Notes under the pieces: generated by a model | Databases searched by the model: none | The model's input: only the letters and a program-made list of their open reading frames with translations | Told to the model about the DNA's origin: nothing | Made by a program: the position numbers and the translations under genes | Source of the DNA: Streptomyces sp. NRRL S-646 | GTDB taxonomy: Bacteria > Actinomycetota > Actinomycetes > Streptomycetales > Streptomycetaceae | Assembly: GCF_000720765.1 (NCBI RefSeq) | Contig: NZ_JODC01000003.1 | Coordinates: 186,001 to 250,000 of the forward strand | DNA length: 64,000 nt | Direction: 5' to 3' | Part shown: positions 34,986 to 42,263 of the stretch, in pieces | Numbering within the stretch: position 1 is the stretch's first letter | How the letters are laid out: every line of letters starts with the position of its first letter

Positions 34986-35025
34986 CCGCGGGGGCCGGTC
35001 CGTTCGGACGGACCGGCCCCCGCGG
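34986..35025. terminator. Strong terminator downstream of the wblC operon
   Basis: CCGCGGGGGCCGGTCCGT and its exact complement (34986-35003 and 35008-35025) form an 18-bp stem with a TCGG loop, 50 bp after the end of the gene at 35076. It insulates the wblC unit from the zinc-ribbon gene. Confidence 0.85.
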
Positions 35026-35075
35026 GGAGCTACTGCCTCCCGGGGTCGGGAGGCCACCGCTTCAGGTGTGATCGG

Positions 35076-35399
35076 TTACTGCATGACGGCCATGGCGAGC
35101 GCGCGGCGGGCGCGCCGCGAGGCGCGCTCGGCCCGGCGCTGCATCCGGCGGGCGCTCGCCAGGCGCACTGCCTGGCGTTCCCGCTCGGCCTCATGCAGTC
35201 GGTCGTGCATATGCGCACGAGCCAGGGCTTCTTGGAGGAGTTGCATCTCTCGGGTCCTGTTCTGACGCGAGCCCGTCGCGCCTGTGGTGGTGAAATCTTC
35301 GATCGCGGAGCCAGCGGGCTCGGTGGTGGACGGCTTCATCGGGGCCTGCTTCTTGGGGTCGTTCGTGAGGGGGCGGTCGATGGTTCCGGGGATGTTCAT
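35076..35399 (-). CDS. Basic helical protein coupled to wblC
   Basis: A 107-residue protein: a polar N-terminal ~35 residues with many Pro, Thr and Lys, then a long Arg/Glu/Ala-rich helix (E-A-L-A-R-A-H-M-H-D-R-L-H-E-A-E-R-E, later R-R-A-R-R) likely to form a coiled coil. Its ATG overlaps the wblC TGA (ATGA, 35396-35399), so it is translated with WblC. I recognise no domain. A role as a WblC partner or in the antibiotic response is possible but is inferred from the coupling alone. Confidence 0.7.
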   Translation of the reverse strand: MNIPGTIDRPLTNDPKKQAPMKPSTTEPAGSAIEDFTTTGATGSRQNRTREMQLLQEALARAHMHDRLHEAERERQAVRLASARRMQRRAERASRRARRALAMAVMQ

Positions 35400-35764
35400 G
35401 CTGTGACCGGGTTCTTGCGCGGGCGGCCACGCGGCCGCTTCCGGGCGACGACGACACCCTGGACGAACAGCTCGCCACCCCAGACGCCCCAGGGCTCACG
35501 CCGCTCCTTGGCGCCGGCGAGGCAGGCCTCGATCAGCGGGCAGGTGCGGCAGAGGGACTTGGCGTACTCGACGTCGGCCGGCGACTCGGCGAAGAAGACC
35601 TCCGGGTCGTAGGAGCGGCAGGGGACGGGTACGCCGAGGTTCTCGATGGCGTCGTCGAGCGCGGTGAGCGCAGTGAGCGGGATCAAGGTGGAGTCCTCCG
35701 TGAGGCCGGGCGGGGGGATCGTTTCGGAAGGCGGTACGGACGGGGCGTGCGCTTCGAGTTGCAC
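35396..35764 (-). CDS. wblC: WhiB-like regulator WblC (WhiB7 family)
   Basis: A 122-residue [4Fe-4S] protein that activates intrinsic antibiotic-resistance genes together with the housekeeping sigma factor. Cys49, Cys72, Cys75 and Cys81 (C-R-T-C-P-L-I-E-A-C) are the cluster ligands, followed by the G-V-W-G-G turn and the C-terminal AT-hook R-P-R-G-R-P-R-K-N that separates WhiB7/WblC from other Wbl proteins. GTG 35762-35764 has AGGAAG 7 nt upstream. Its leader of about 600 nt holds a WhiB7-type promoter, an upstream ORF and an intrinsic terminator. Confidence 0.96.
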   Translation of the reverse strand: MQLEAHAPSVPPSETIPPPGLTEDSTLIPLTALTALDDAIENLGVPVPCRSYDPEVFFAESPADVEYAKSLCRTCPLIEACLAGAKERREPWGVWGGELFVQGVVVARKRPRGRPRKNPVTA

Positions 35765-35867
35765 GGTTCGTCTTCCTCGTCTGGTCGTTCCGGCCCTGTT
35801 GGGCCGGGTGGCGGCTGGTACCGGGTTCAGCTCTTGTCCCGAGGCCCCTTCGCTCCGTCGTCCCCGT

Positions 35868-35916
35868 TCGGGGAAAACAGAAGGGCCGCGGATCCCGGAT
35901 GGGGTTCCGCGGCCCT
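35868..35916 (-). terminator. Attenuator terminator in the wblC leader
   Basis: On the minus strand AGGGCCGCGGA (35916-35906) pairs with its complement (35892-35882) to give an 11-bp stem with a 13-nt loop. It is followed directly by the U-rich CTTCTGTTTTCC (35881-35870), a real intrinsic terminator, rare in this genome. It lies 104 nt upstream of the wblC start and 23 nt after the stop of the upstream ORF. Confidence 0.8.
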
Positions 35917-35939
35917 GAAGGCGCCGGCCTGATCGGCGA

Positions 35940-36257
35940 TCAGGCTGGATCACTCCAGGGTTCTGGCCCACGGAAGGCCCACATCAGGTGGTGCTGCGTC
36001 GTCTGCTTCCGGCTTCCGGCACCGGCCGCCGTAAAGGCATAGGCCTTCGCCTGTGCCACTACTGCTTCCAGCGCCTTGGTCGGTCGCTCATTGCGCTCAC
36101 GGATGGGAAGACCCGCGAGAGAAACGGGGGCGGACGCCAGACGACCGGCAGGAATGCCGGACATACCGGTGCCCTGGTTCGAGGCGCCGAGCATGCACGT
36201 GGAGACGACCGAGCGATCGGTCAGTTTGGCGGTGCTGATGGTGCTGGTGCTGATCAC
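35940..36257 (-). CDS. Upstream ORF in the wblC leader
   Basis: GTG 36255-36257 has a strong GAGGAGG 8 nt upstream (36266-36272). The frame runs 105 codons and stops at 35940-35942, just before the terminator hairpin. The start region is Ser/Thr-rich (M-I-S-T-S-T-I-S-T-A-K-L) and the rest has no family look. whiB7/wblC leaders in actinobacteria are known to hold a translated uORF whose stalled translation prevents terminator folding; that this ORF has that role is inferred. It could also be shorter, starting at an internal codon. Confidence 0.55.
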   Translation of the reverse strand: MISTSTISTAKLTDRSVVSTCMLGASNQGTGMSGIPAGRLASAPVSLAGLPIRERNERPTKALEAVVAQAKAYAFTAAGAGSRKQTTQHHLMWAFRGPEPWSDPA

Positions 36258-36370
36258 TTCAATCGCCTCCTCTCGGCGTCTCGGGGGACTGGGGGTGAAC
36301 CAGTCCGACGGATATGCAAGTAGAACACGGAATCGGGGCCTCCGAGAAGGCCTCCGTCCCCGTGGCTAAG

Positions 36371-36410
36371 AACCTATGGGGATTGCTGGGGCATGCGCAA
36401 ACTATTTTTT
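36371..36410 (-). promoter_or_regulatory. WhiB7/WblC-type promoter of wblC
   Basis: On the minus strand the A/T block AAAAAATA (36410-36403) lies 2 nt before a TTGCGC -35 (36400-36395). An 18-bp spacer then leads to a TAGGTT -10 (36376-36371). An A/T block just upstream of the -35 is the mark of WhiB7-activated promoters, because the AT-hook binds there. This is the most A/T-rich spot in the area and suggests WblC autoactivation. Confidence 0.7.
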
Positions 36411-36423
36411 CGACGAGTTTGAA

Positions 36424-38646
36424 TCAGTCCTCTTCGTCCTGTTCTCCGGGTTCACGACCTGCGCACAGGGCCAGAACATCGGCCCCGTAGCGGTTGAGCT
36501 TGCGTACTCCGACCCCGGGGATGCGCGCCAGTTCGCTCTCCTCGTCGGGGGCGGCCTCGGCGATGGCCATCAGGGTCTTGTCGGTGAAGACGCAGAACGC
36601 GGGTTGTCCGCTGCGCTGCGCCTGGTCCGCGCGCCACTCGCGCAGGCGCTCGTAGAGGCCCTCGTCCATGTCGGAGGGGCAGTCCTCGCAGCGCATCAGT
36701 TTCATCTCGCCGGCGTCGGTGAGCGTGCGCCCGCACACCCGGCAGCGGGCGGGGGTGCGCTGTGTGCGCCGGGGTACGGCGTCCGGCCTGCTCGTGAAGC
36801 CCCGCTCGACGCCCCCTGCGCTGCCGGCCGCGGTGCGGCCGACGGTGGCGGTGGAGCCCGGGCGCAGCCCGTCCAGGAAGCGGCTGGGACGACGGTTCGG
36901 GCGGCCGCCGGGTGAGCGGGACAGTGACCAGGAGACGTGGAGGTGTTCCCGGGCCCGGGTGACGCCGACGTAGAGGAGGCGGCGTTCCTCCTCGATCTGT
37001 TCGTCGGTCTTTGCGTAGGTGATCGGCATCATTCCCTCGGCGACGCCGACCAGGAAGACGACGTCCCACTCCAGGCCCTTGGCGGAGTGCAGGGAGGCCA
37101 AGGTGACGCCCTGGACGGTGGGGGCGTGCTGGGCGTTGGCCCGCTCGTCGAGTTCGGCGACGAGGTCGCCGAGGGTGGCGGCGGGTTTGGCGGCGGCGAA
37201 GTCGTGCGCGAGGTTCACGAGGGCGGCGAGGGATTCCCAGCGTTCTCGGACCGCGCCGGAGCCTGCCGGGGGCTGAGGGGTCCAGCCTTCCCCGGACAGC
37301 ACGGCGCGGACCTGGGAGGGCAGGTCCACGGCGTCGTCGAGGAGGGAGTCGTTGCCGCCGAAGCGGGCCGCGCCGCGCAGGGCGATGCCCGCCTTGCGCA
37401 CCTCGGGACGGTCGAAGAACCGCTCGCCACCGCGCAACTGGTAGGGGACTCCGGCGTCGGCGAGGGCCTGTTCGTAGGTCTCTGACTGGGAGTTCGTGCG
37501 GAACAGGATGGCGATCTCGCTGGCGGGGACGCCGGCGTCCATGAGTGCGCGGATGCGGCGGGCGGCGCCCTCGGCCTCGGCGGGTTCGTCGGTGTACTCG
37601 GTGTAGCCGGGTTCGGGGCCCGGGTCGCGTTGCGAGATCAGTTCGAGGCGGTGGTCGGCTGCGCGGCCTCGGGCCTGGGCGAGGAGTCCGTTGGCGAGAT
37701 GGACGACCTGGGGGGTGGAGCGGTAGTCGCGGACGAGTTTGACGACGGTGGCTCCGGGGTGGCGGGTGCGGAAGTCGAGGAGGTGGTCGGGGGTGGCTCC
37801 GGTGAACGAGTAGATCGTCTGGCTGGCGTCGCCGACAACGCACAGGTTGTCCCGTTCGCCGAGCCACAGTTCGAGGAGACGCTGCTGGAGGGGGCTGACG
37901 TCCTGGTACTCGTCGACGACGAAGTGCTGGTACTGGGACCGGACCTGGTCGGCGATGTCGTGCCGGTCCTGGAGGATGGCGACGGTGAGCAGCAGGACGT
38001 CCTCGAAGTCGATCACGGAGCGGTCCCGTTTGAGGTCTTCGTAGACGGAGTAGAGCTGAGCGATCTCGGCCGGGTCGCGGGGGGTGTCGCGGCCGGCCTT
38101 GGCGGCGGCGGGGGCGTAGTCGGCGGGGACGGTCTGGGTGACCTTGGACCATTCGATTTCGGCGGTGACGTCGCGCAGTTCGCCGCGGTCGAGGCGGATG
38201 CGGCAGGCGGCGGCCGCGTCGGCGACGAGTTGGATCTTGCGGTCGACGAGCCGGGGCATGGAGCCGCCGACTGCTTTCGGCCAGAAGTACTGGAGCTGGC
38301 GCAGGGCGGCCGAGTGGAAGGTGCGGGCCTGGACTCCGGCGGCGCCGAGGTGGCGCAGCCGGCCGCGCATCTCGCCGGCGGCGCGGTTGGTGAACGTGAC
38401 GGCCAGCACGCTGGAGGGCTGGAGGATTCCGGCGCGTACGCCGTAGGCGATGCGGTGGGTGATCGCTCGGGTCTTGCCGGTTCCGGCGCCCGCCAGTACG
38501 CACACCGGTCCGCGCAGGGCGGTGGCCACCTCGCGCTGCTCGGGGTCGAGCCCTTCGAGCACGGCATCGGGTCCACTCGGCGGAGCCGAGTACTGGGAGC
38601 TGCCGGTGCCGCGCGGGAAGAGCGTGGAGTGCGTTGCTGCTGTCAC
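36424..38646 (-). CDS. uvrD2: UvrD2-type superfamily 1 DNA helicase with HRDC domain
   Basis: A 740-residue 3'-5' helicase. Motifs in order: A-G-A-G-T-G-K-T (I), V-T-F-T-N-R-A-A-G-E (Ia), V-D-E-Y-Q-D (II), G-D-A-S-Q-T-I-Y-S-F-T-G (III), L-H-S-A-K-G-L-E-W-D (V) and V-G-V-T-R-A-R-E (VI). After the motor come a four-Cys motif (C-R-V-C-G, then C-E-D-C) and a C-terminal HRDC domain with I-P-G-V-G, the layout of mycobacterial UvrD2. It unwinds DNA in repair. GTG 38644-38646 is the start, divergent from the mycoredoxin gene. Its stop lies at the edge of the wblC promoter. Confidence 0.93.
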   Translation of the reverse strand: MTAATHSTLFPRGTGSSQYSAPPSGPDAVLEGLDPEQREVATALRGPVCVLAGAGTGKTRAITHRIAYGVRAGILQPSSVLAVTFTNRAAGEMRGRLRHLGAAGVQARTFHSAALRQLQYFWPKAVGGSMPRLVDRKIQLVADAAAACRIRLDRGELRDVTAEIEWSKVTQTVPADYAPAAAKAGRDTPRDPAEIAQLYSVYEDLKRDRSVIDFEDVLLLTVAILQDRHDIADQVRSQYQHFVVDEYQDVSPLQQRLLELWLGERDNLCVVGDASQTIYSFTGATPDHLLDFRTRHPGATVVKLVRDYRSTPQVVHLANGLLAQARGRAADHRLELISQRDPGPEPGYTEYTDEPAEAEGAARRIRALMDAGVPASEIAILFRTNSQSETYEQALADAGVPYQLRGGERFFDRPEVRKAGIALRGAARFGGNDSLLDDAVDLPSQVRAVLSGEGWTPQPPAGSGAVRERWESLAALVNLAHDFAAAKPAATLGDLVAELDERANAQHAPTVQGVTLASLHSAKGLEWDVVFLVGVAEGMMPITYAKTDEQIEEERRLLYVGVTRAREHLHVSWSLSRSPGGRPNRRPSRFLDGLRPGSTATVGRTAAGSAGGVERGFTSRPDAVPRRTQRTPARCRVCGRTLTDAGEMKLMRCEDCPSDMDEGLYERLREWRADQAQRSGQPAFCVFTDKTLMAIAEAAPDEESELARIPGVGVRKLNRYGADVLALCAGREPGEQDEED

Positions 38647-38755
38647 ATGGCCATGCTGCCAGGTCGTCGGAGACGGGTGCGGCGGTTGTCCACAGGCAGG
38701 TACCTGCAGTCGTACTAATGCGGCAGGCGTCACGTCCGGTGCGGTACCGGGTGTG

Positions 38756-38781
38756 GGAATGGTGGCTCTTTCAAGTACGTT
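38756..38781 (+). promoter_or_regulatory. Sigma-R promoter of the mycoredoxin gene
   Basis: GGAAT (38756-38760), exactly 18 nt, then GTT (38779-38781), 49 bp before the ATG at 38830. It matches the sigma-R consensus and the promoter found at sigR itself. Confidence 0.85.
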
Positions 38782-38829
38782 CCATCACTGCGACCAAGCA
38801 TCCCCGAGCAGCTGAGGAGCGCGAGAGAC

Positions 38830-39072
38830 ATGCCGGGCACTGTGACGATGTACAGCACCACGTGGTGTGGCTACTGCCGTCGGCTGAAGAGCCAGATGGA
38901 CCGTGAGGGCATCACGTACAACGAGATCAACATCGAGCAGGACCCGGATTCCGCGGCGTTCGTGGAGAAGGCGAATGGCGGAAACCAGACGGTGCCGACG
39001 GTGCTGTTCCCGGACGGTTCGACGCTGACGAACCCGTCGCTGGCGCAGGTGAAGCAGAAGATCGGCGCGTAG
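38830..39072 (+). CDS. mrx1: Mycoredoxin (glutaredoxin-like, CGYC)
   Basis: An 80-residue thioredoxin-fold protein. The redox motif C-G-Y-C (Cys13 and Cys16) is followed by the conserved T-V-P-T-V cis-Pro loop near residue 55 and a short C-terminal helix. Mycoredoxins of this length reduce mixed disulfides of mycothiol with proteins, so they complete the mycothiol redox cycle in actinobacteria. The GGAAT-N18-GTT promoter upstream places it in the sigma-R thiol-stress response. A terminator overlaps the end of the convergent methyltransferase gene. Confidence 0.92.
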   Translation: MPGTVTMYSTTWCGYCRRLKSQMDREGITYNEINIEQDPDSAAFVEKANGGNQTVPTVLFPDGSTLTNPSLAQVKQKIGA

Positions 39073-39095
39073 GCGCTGCGCGTTTTCGTTCGGAG

Positions 39096-39125
39096 GGCGG
39101 TTCCTGGGTCGCTTCAGGAACCGCC
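39096..39125 (+). terminator. Terminator of the mycoredoxin gene
   Basis: GGCGGTTCCT (39096-39105) pairs with AGGAACCGCC (39116-39125), followed by TTCTT. The right arm lies within the last codons and stop of the convergent methyltransferase gene. Confidence 0.7.
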
Positions 39126-39725
39126 TTCTTGTGGTTTGTCCCACACTGCGATGTAGCGCCACAGCAGTCGGCGGCGGAAGCGGCAGCCGGGCAGCAGGCG
39201 GTGTGCTGCTTTGCGGGCCTCTGCCCAGTGCATGGCCGAGTCCTTGACGGGCATGCCGGCCGGGCCCCGTTTGCCGCCGCGCAGCCGTGCGTTCAGCAGG
39301 CTCGCTGGCAGGCCGCAGCCGCTGATCACCCAGTCCAGGGCGGTGTGGTTGTACGCCATCCCGACGATCACCAGCCGACCGCCGGGGGCGAGCAGTCGTA
39401 CCAGGCCCTGCACGGCGTCCTCGAACCGTGTGTGGTGGACCACGGCGACGGCGCTGACGAAGTCGTACTTGCCCTCGGGGAGGGTCTCCGCGTCGAGGTA
39501 GTCGCCCTCCTGGAACGTGACGTTCGCCGGCGTCTGCTCGCGGGCCAGCCGGATCATTTCCGGTGAGCGGTCCACGCCTGTCACCGATTCGGCTTTTTGT
39601 GCCAGCTTGCGTGCGAGCAGCCCGTCGCCGCATCCGACGTCCAGGGCCGTCCGGCAGCCGTCGGGGACGGCTGCGAGGACGACGGGGTGGTAGTGGACGT
39701 TGTGGTTCCAGTACGGGTCTGTCAT
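39114..39725 (-). CDS. Class I SAM-dependent methyltransferase
   Basis: A 203-residue methyltransferase. Motif I is A-L-D-V-G-C-G-D-G near residue 28, then the acidic T-G-V-D-R-S, E-G-D-Y near 73, S-A-V-A-V-V-H-H near 92 and L-L-A-P-G-G-R-L-V-I-V-G near 110. The substrate is unknown; small class I enzymes of this type methylate small molecules. It is 13 bp downstream of nudC on the same strand. Confidence 0.88.
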   Translation of the reverse strand: MTDPYWNHNVHYHPVVLAAVPDGCRTALDVGCGDGLLARKLAQKAESVTGVDRSPEMIRLAREQTPANVTFQEGDYLDAETLPEGKYDFVSAVAVVHHTRFEDAVQGLVRLLAPGGRLVIVGMAYNHTALDWVISGCGLPASLLNARLRGGKRGPAGMPVKDSAMHWAEARKAAHRLLPGCRFRRRLLWRYIAVWDKPQEGGS

Positions 39726-39738
39726 CGCGGCGTCCGGC

Positions 39739-40683
39739 TCAGACGAAGCTCCTCGTCGGCAGGGGCTTGCCGTACCACATCTCGATCAGGCGGGCGGCGA
39801 TGGAGATTCCGTAGGGGGGCAGTACCTCTCCGGCTTCGAAGGCGGCGCCCAGTTCGTCCCGGGAGAACCAGCGGGCTTCGTGGATCTCGTCGCCGTCGAC
39901 GTTGATGTCGGTGGAGGTGGCGCGGGCCATGAAGCCGAGCATGAGGCTGGAGGGGAAGGGCCAGGGCTGGCTGGCGACGTACTCGACCGTGCCGACGGTG
40001 ATGCCGGCCTCCTCGAAGACCTCGCGGCGTACCGACTGCTCGATGGACTCGCCGGGTTCGACGAAGCCGGCGAGCGTGGAGAAGCGGCCTTCGGGCCAGT
40101 GGACCTGGCGGCCGAGCAGGATGCGGTCCTCCTCGTCGGTGACGGCCATGATCACGGCGGGGTCGGTGCGCGGGTAGTGCTCGGCGCCGCATGCGGAGCA
40201 GCGGCGGATGTGGCCGGCGGCGGCGATGACCGTGCGCTCGCCGCAGCGGGAGCAGAAGCGGTGGGTGCGCTGCCAGTTCTCCAGGCCGACCGCGTGCACC
40301 ATCAGGCCCGCGTCGCGGGGTGACAGCAGGAGGCCGGCCTCGCGCAGGCCCGCGGGACGTGCGGACTGGTCGATGCGGCCGGGCAGAGCGTCCTTCTGGA
40401 GGGCGAAGTAGCTGACGCCTTCCTCGTCGGTGCCCAGGAAGTAGCGGTGGGCCTCGGTCAGGGGGGCTTCGAAGGACGGGGTCATGACGAGTTCGGTGCG
40501 GCCGTCGACCGTCTCGTCGATGAGGACCTGGCCGCCGGAGACCACGAAGCAGCGGGTCGTGGGGTGGCTCCATGCCGCTGCGAGCCAGGCCTCGTCGAGG
40601 CGGTGGTGGGCGGCGCGGTCGATGCCGCTGGGCGCGGTGAGGGAGATGGGGCGGTCGGCGGTGTGGTCGGTCCAGGTGGTCAC
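39739..40683 (-). CDS. nudC: NAD+ diphosphatase NudC
   Basis: Cleaves NADH/NAD+ to NMN and AMP and removes NAD caps from RNA. The 314-residue protein has a four-Cys zinc ribbon (C-S-R-C-G and C-S-A-C-G), the NUDIX box G-F-V-E-P-G-E-S-I-E-Q-S-V, then R-E-V-F-E-E-A-G-I, and the NudC hallmark S-Q-P-W-P-F-P about 17 residues later. GTG 40681-40683 is the likely start; the frame continues upstream without a stop. It probably shares a transcript with the methyltransferase gene. Confidence 0.93.
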   Translation of the reverse strand: MTTWTDHTADRPISLTAPSGIDRAAHHRLDEAWLAAAWSHPTTRCFVVSGGQVLIDETVDGRTELVMTPSFEAPLTEAHRYFLGTDEEGVSYFALQKDALPGRIDQSARPAGLREAGLLLSPRDAGLMVHAVGLENWQRTHRFCSRCGERTVIAAAGHIRRCSACGAEHYPRTDPAVIMAVTDEEDRILLGRQVHWPEGRFSTLAGFVEPGESIEQSVRREVFEEAGITVGTVEYVASQPWPFPSSLMLGFMARATSTDINVDGDEIHEARWFSRDELGAAFEAGEVLPPYGISIAARLIEMWYGKPLPTRSFV

Positions 40684-40840
40684 GGGTGCTTCCAACTCCC
40701 CCAGTGGAACGGATTGTTTCGGCAGACGGTTCGGCGGGATGCAGGGCGGTAGGCGACTGGATCCGGCGGGGCTGGGCGGTGCGGGGCGGCCTTTTTCAGT
40801 GTGCCCCGTGGGCGGTGGCGCTACGGACGGCGCTGGGCGC

Positions 40841-42253
40841 TCAGGGTGCATGGCGCCAGGTCTCGGCGAGGTCGTCCCACAGGTACGCGCTGGTCTCGAC
40901 GCCTTTGAGGAGCAGGTCGAGCTCGACTTTCTCGTTCGGTGCGTGCCAGCCGTCGGAGGGGACGGAGATGCCCAGGAAGAGCACGGGTGTCCCGAGGACT
41001 TCCTGGAGGTCGGCGGCGGGTCCGGAGCCGCCCTCGCGGGTGAAGCGGACGGGCTTGTCGAAGGCGCGGCCCATGGCGCGGGCGACGGACTGGAGGGCGG
41101 GGTGGTCCAGCGGTGTCAGGCACGGGCGTGTGGCCGCGGCGAACGTGATCTCGTACCGGATCCCGGCGGGCACCTGTTCGGCGGCCCAAGCGCGGACGGC
41201 CTTCTCGATGTGGTCGGGGTCCTGGCCCGCGACCAGCCGGAACGACAGCTTCACCATGGCCGAGGCCGGAATGATCGTCTTGCTGCCGGGGCCCTGGTAG
41301 CCGCCGCCGATGCCGTTGACCTCGGCGGTGGGGCGGGCCCAGATGCGCTCCAGGGTGGTGTGCCCTGCCTCGCCGTGGGTGGCGTACGACTTGGCAGTGC
41401 GCAGCCACTGCTGCTCGTCGAAGGGCAGCTCGGCGAAGAGTTCGCGCTCGCGGTCGGTGAGTTCGACGATGCCGTCGTAGAAGCCGGGGATCGCCACGCG
41501 TGCGTGCTCGTCGTGCAGGGCGGCGACCAGGCGGGCGGCGGCGGTGGCGGGGTTCGGGACGGCGCCGCCGAAGGAGCCGGAGTGGATGTCCTGGTCGGGG
41601 CCGGAGAAGTGGATCTCGCACTCGGTGAGGCCTCGCATGCCGGTGCACACGGTCGGGGTGTCCTCGGCCCACATGCCGGTGTCGGAGACGATCACGGCAT
41701 CGGCGGCGAGTTGGGCCGCACGCTGTTCGACAAGGGTGCGAAAGTTCGGCGAGCCGGACTCCTCCTCGCCCTCGATCAGCAGCTTCAGGTTGACTGCGGG
41801 GGCGGTGCGGCCGGTGGCGGCGAGGTGGGCGCGGACGCCGAGTGTGTGGAAGAACACCTGGCCCTTGTCGTCGGCCGCCCCGCGCGCGTGGAGGCGGTTT
41901 TCGCGGACGACGGGTTCGAAGGGCTCGCTGTCCCAGCCGTCCTCGCGGGCGGCGGGCTGCACGTCGTGATGGCCGTAGACGAGGACGGTGGGTGCCGCGG
42001 GGTCGGTGGCGGGCCACTCGGCGAAGACGGCCGGGGCGCCCGGCGTCTCCCAGACCTCTGCGGTCGTGAAGCCGGTCTCCTTGAGTTTGGCGGCGAGCCA
42101 GTCTGCGCTGCGTCGCACATCGGGTGCGTGGTCGGGCTGGGCCGACACGGACGGGATGCGCAGCCACTCGGCGAGGTCGTCGAGGAAGGCGGCGCGGTGC
42201 TGCTCGATGTACGTACGGACGGCGCTGACGGCTTTGTCAACGGGCTGGCTCAT
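40841..42253 (-). CDS. M20-family dipeptidase
   Basis: A 470-residue cytoplasmic zinc dipeptidase. The metal and catalytic residues are in place: Y-G-H-H-D-V-Q (His), A-D-D-K-G-Q (bridging Asp), E-G-E-E-E (general base and ligand), S-D-T (Asp) and W-H-A-P-N-E (final His). The lid domain sits between these segments. It hydrolyses dipeptides such as carnosine-like or Cys-Gly types; exact specificity is open. Its ATG (42251-42253) lies 10 bp after the adnB stop, so it is probably cotranscribed with the helicase-nuclease genes. Confidence 0.92.
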   Translation of the reverse strand: MSQPVDKAVSAVRTYIEQHRAAFLDDLAEWLRIPSVSAQPDHAPDVRRSADWLAAKLKETGFTTAEVWETPGAPAVFAEWPATDPAAPTVLVYGHHDVQPAAREDGWDSEPFEPVVRENRLHARGAADDKGQVFFHTLGVRAHLAATGRTAPAVNLKLLIEGEEESGSPNFRTLVEQRAAQLAADAVIVSDTGMWAEDTPTVCTGMRGLTECEIHFSGPDQDIHSGSFGGAVPNPATAAARLVAALHDEHARVAIPGFYDGIVELTDRERELFAELPFDEQQWLRTAKSYATHGEAGHTTLERIWARPTAEVNGIGGGYQGPGSKTIIPASAMVKLSFRLVAGQDPDHIEKAVRAWAAEQVPAGIRYEITFAAATRPCLTPLDHPALQSVARAMGRAFDKPVRFTREGGSGPAADLQEVLGTPVLFLGISVPSDGWHAPNEKVELDLLLKGVETSAYLWDDLAETWRHAP

Positions 42254-42263
42254 GGTCACGAGC

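Noticed and set aside
36170..36205. GGAAT with GTT in the wblC leader (plus strand)
   Set aside because: The gap is 21 nt and the orientation is opposite to wblC.
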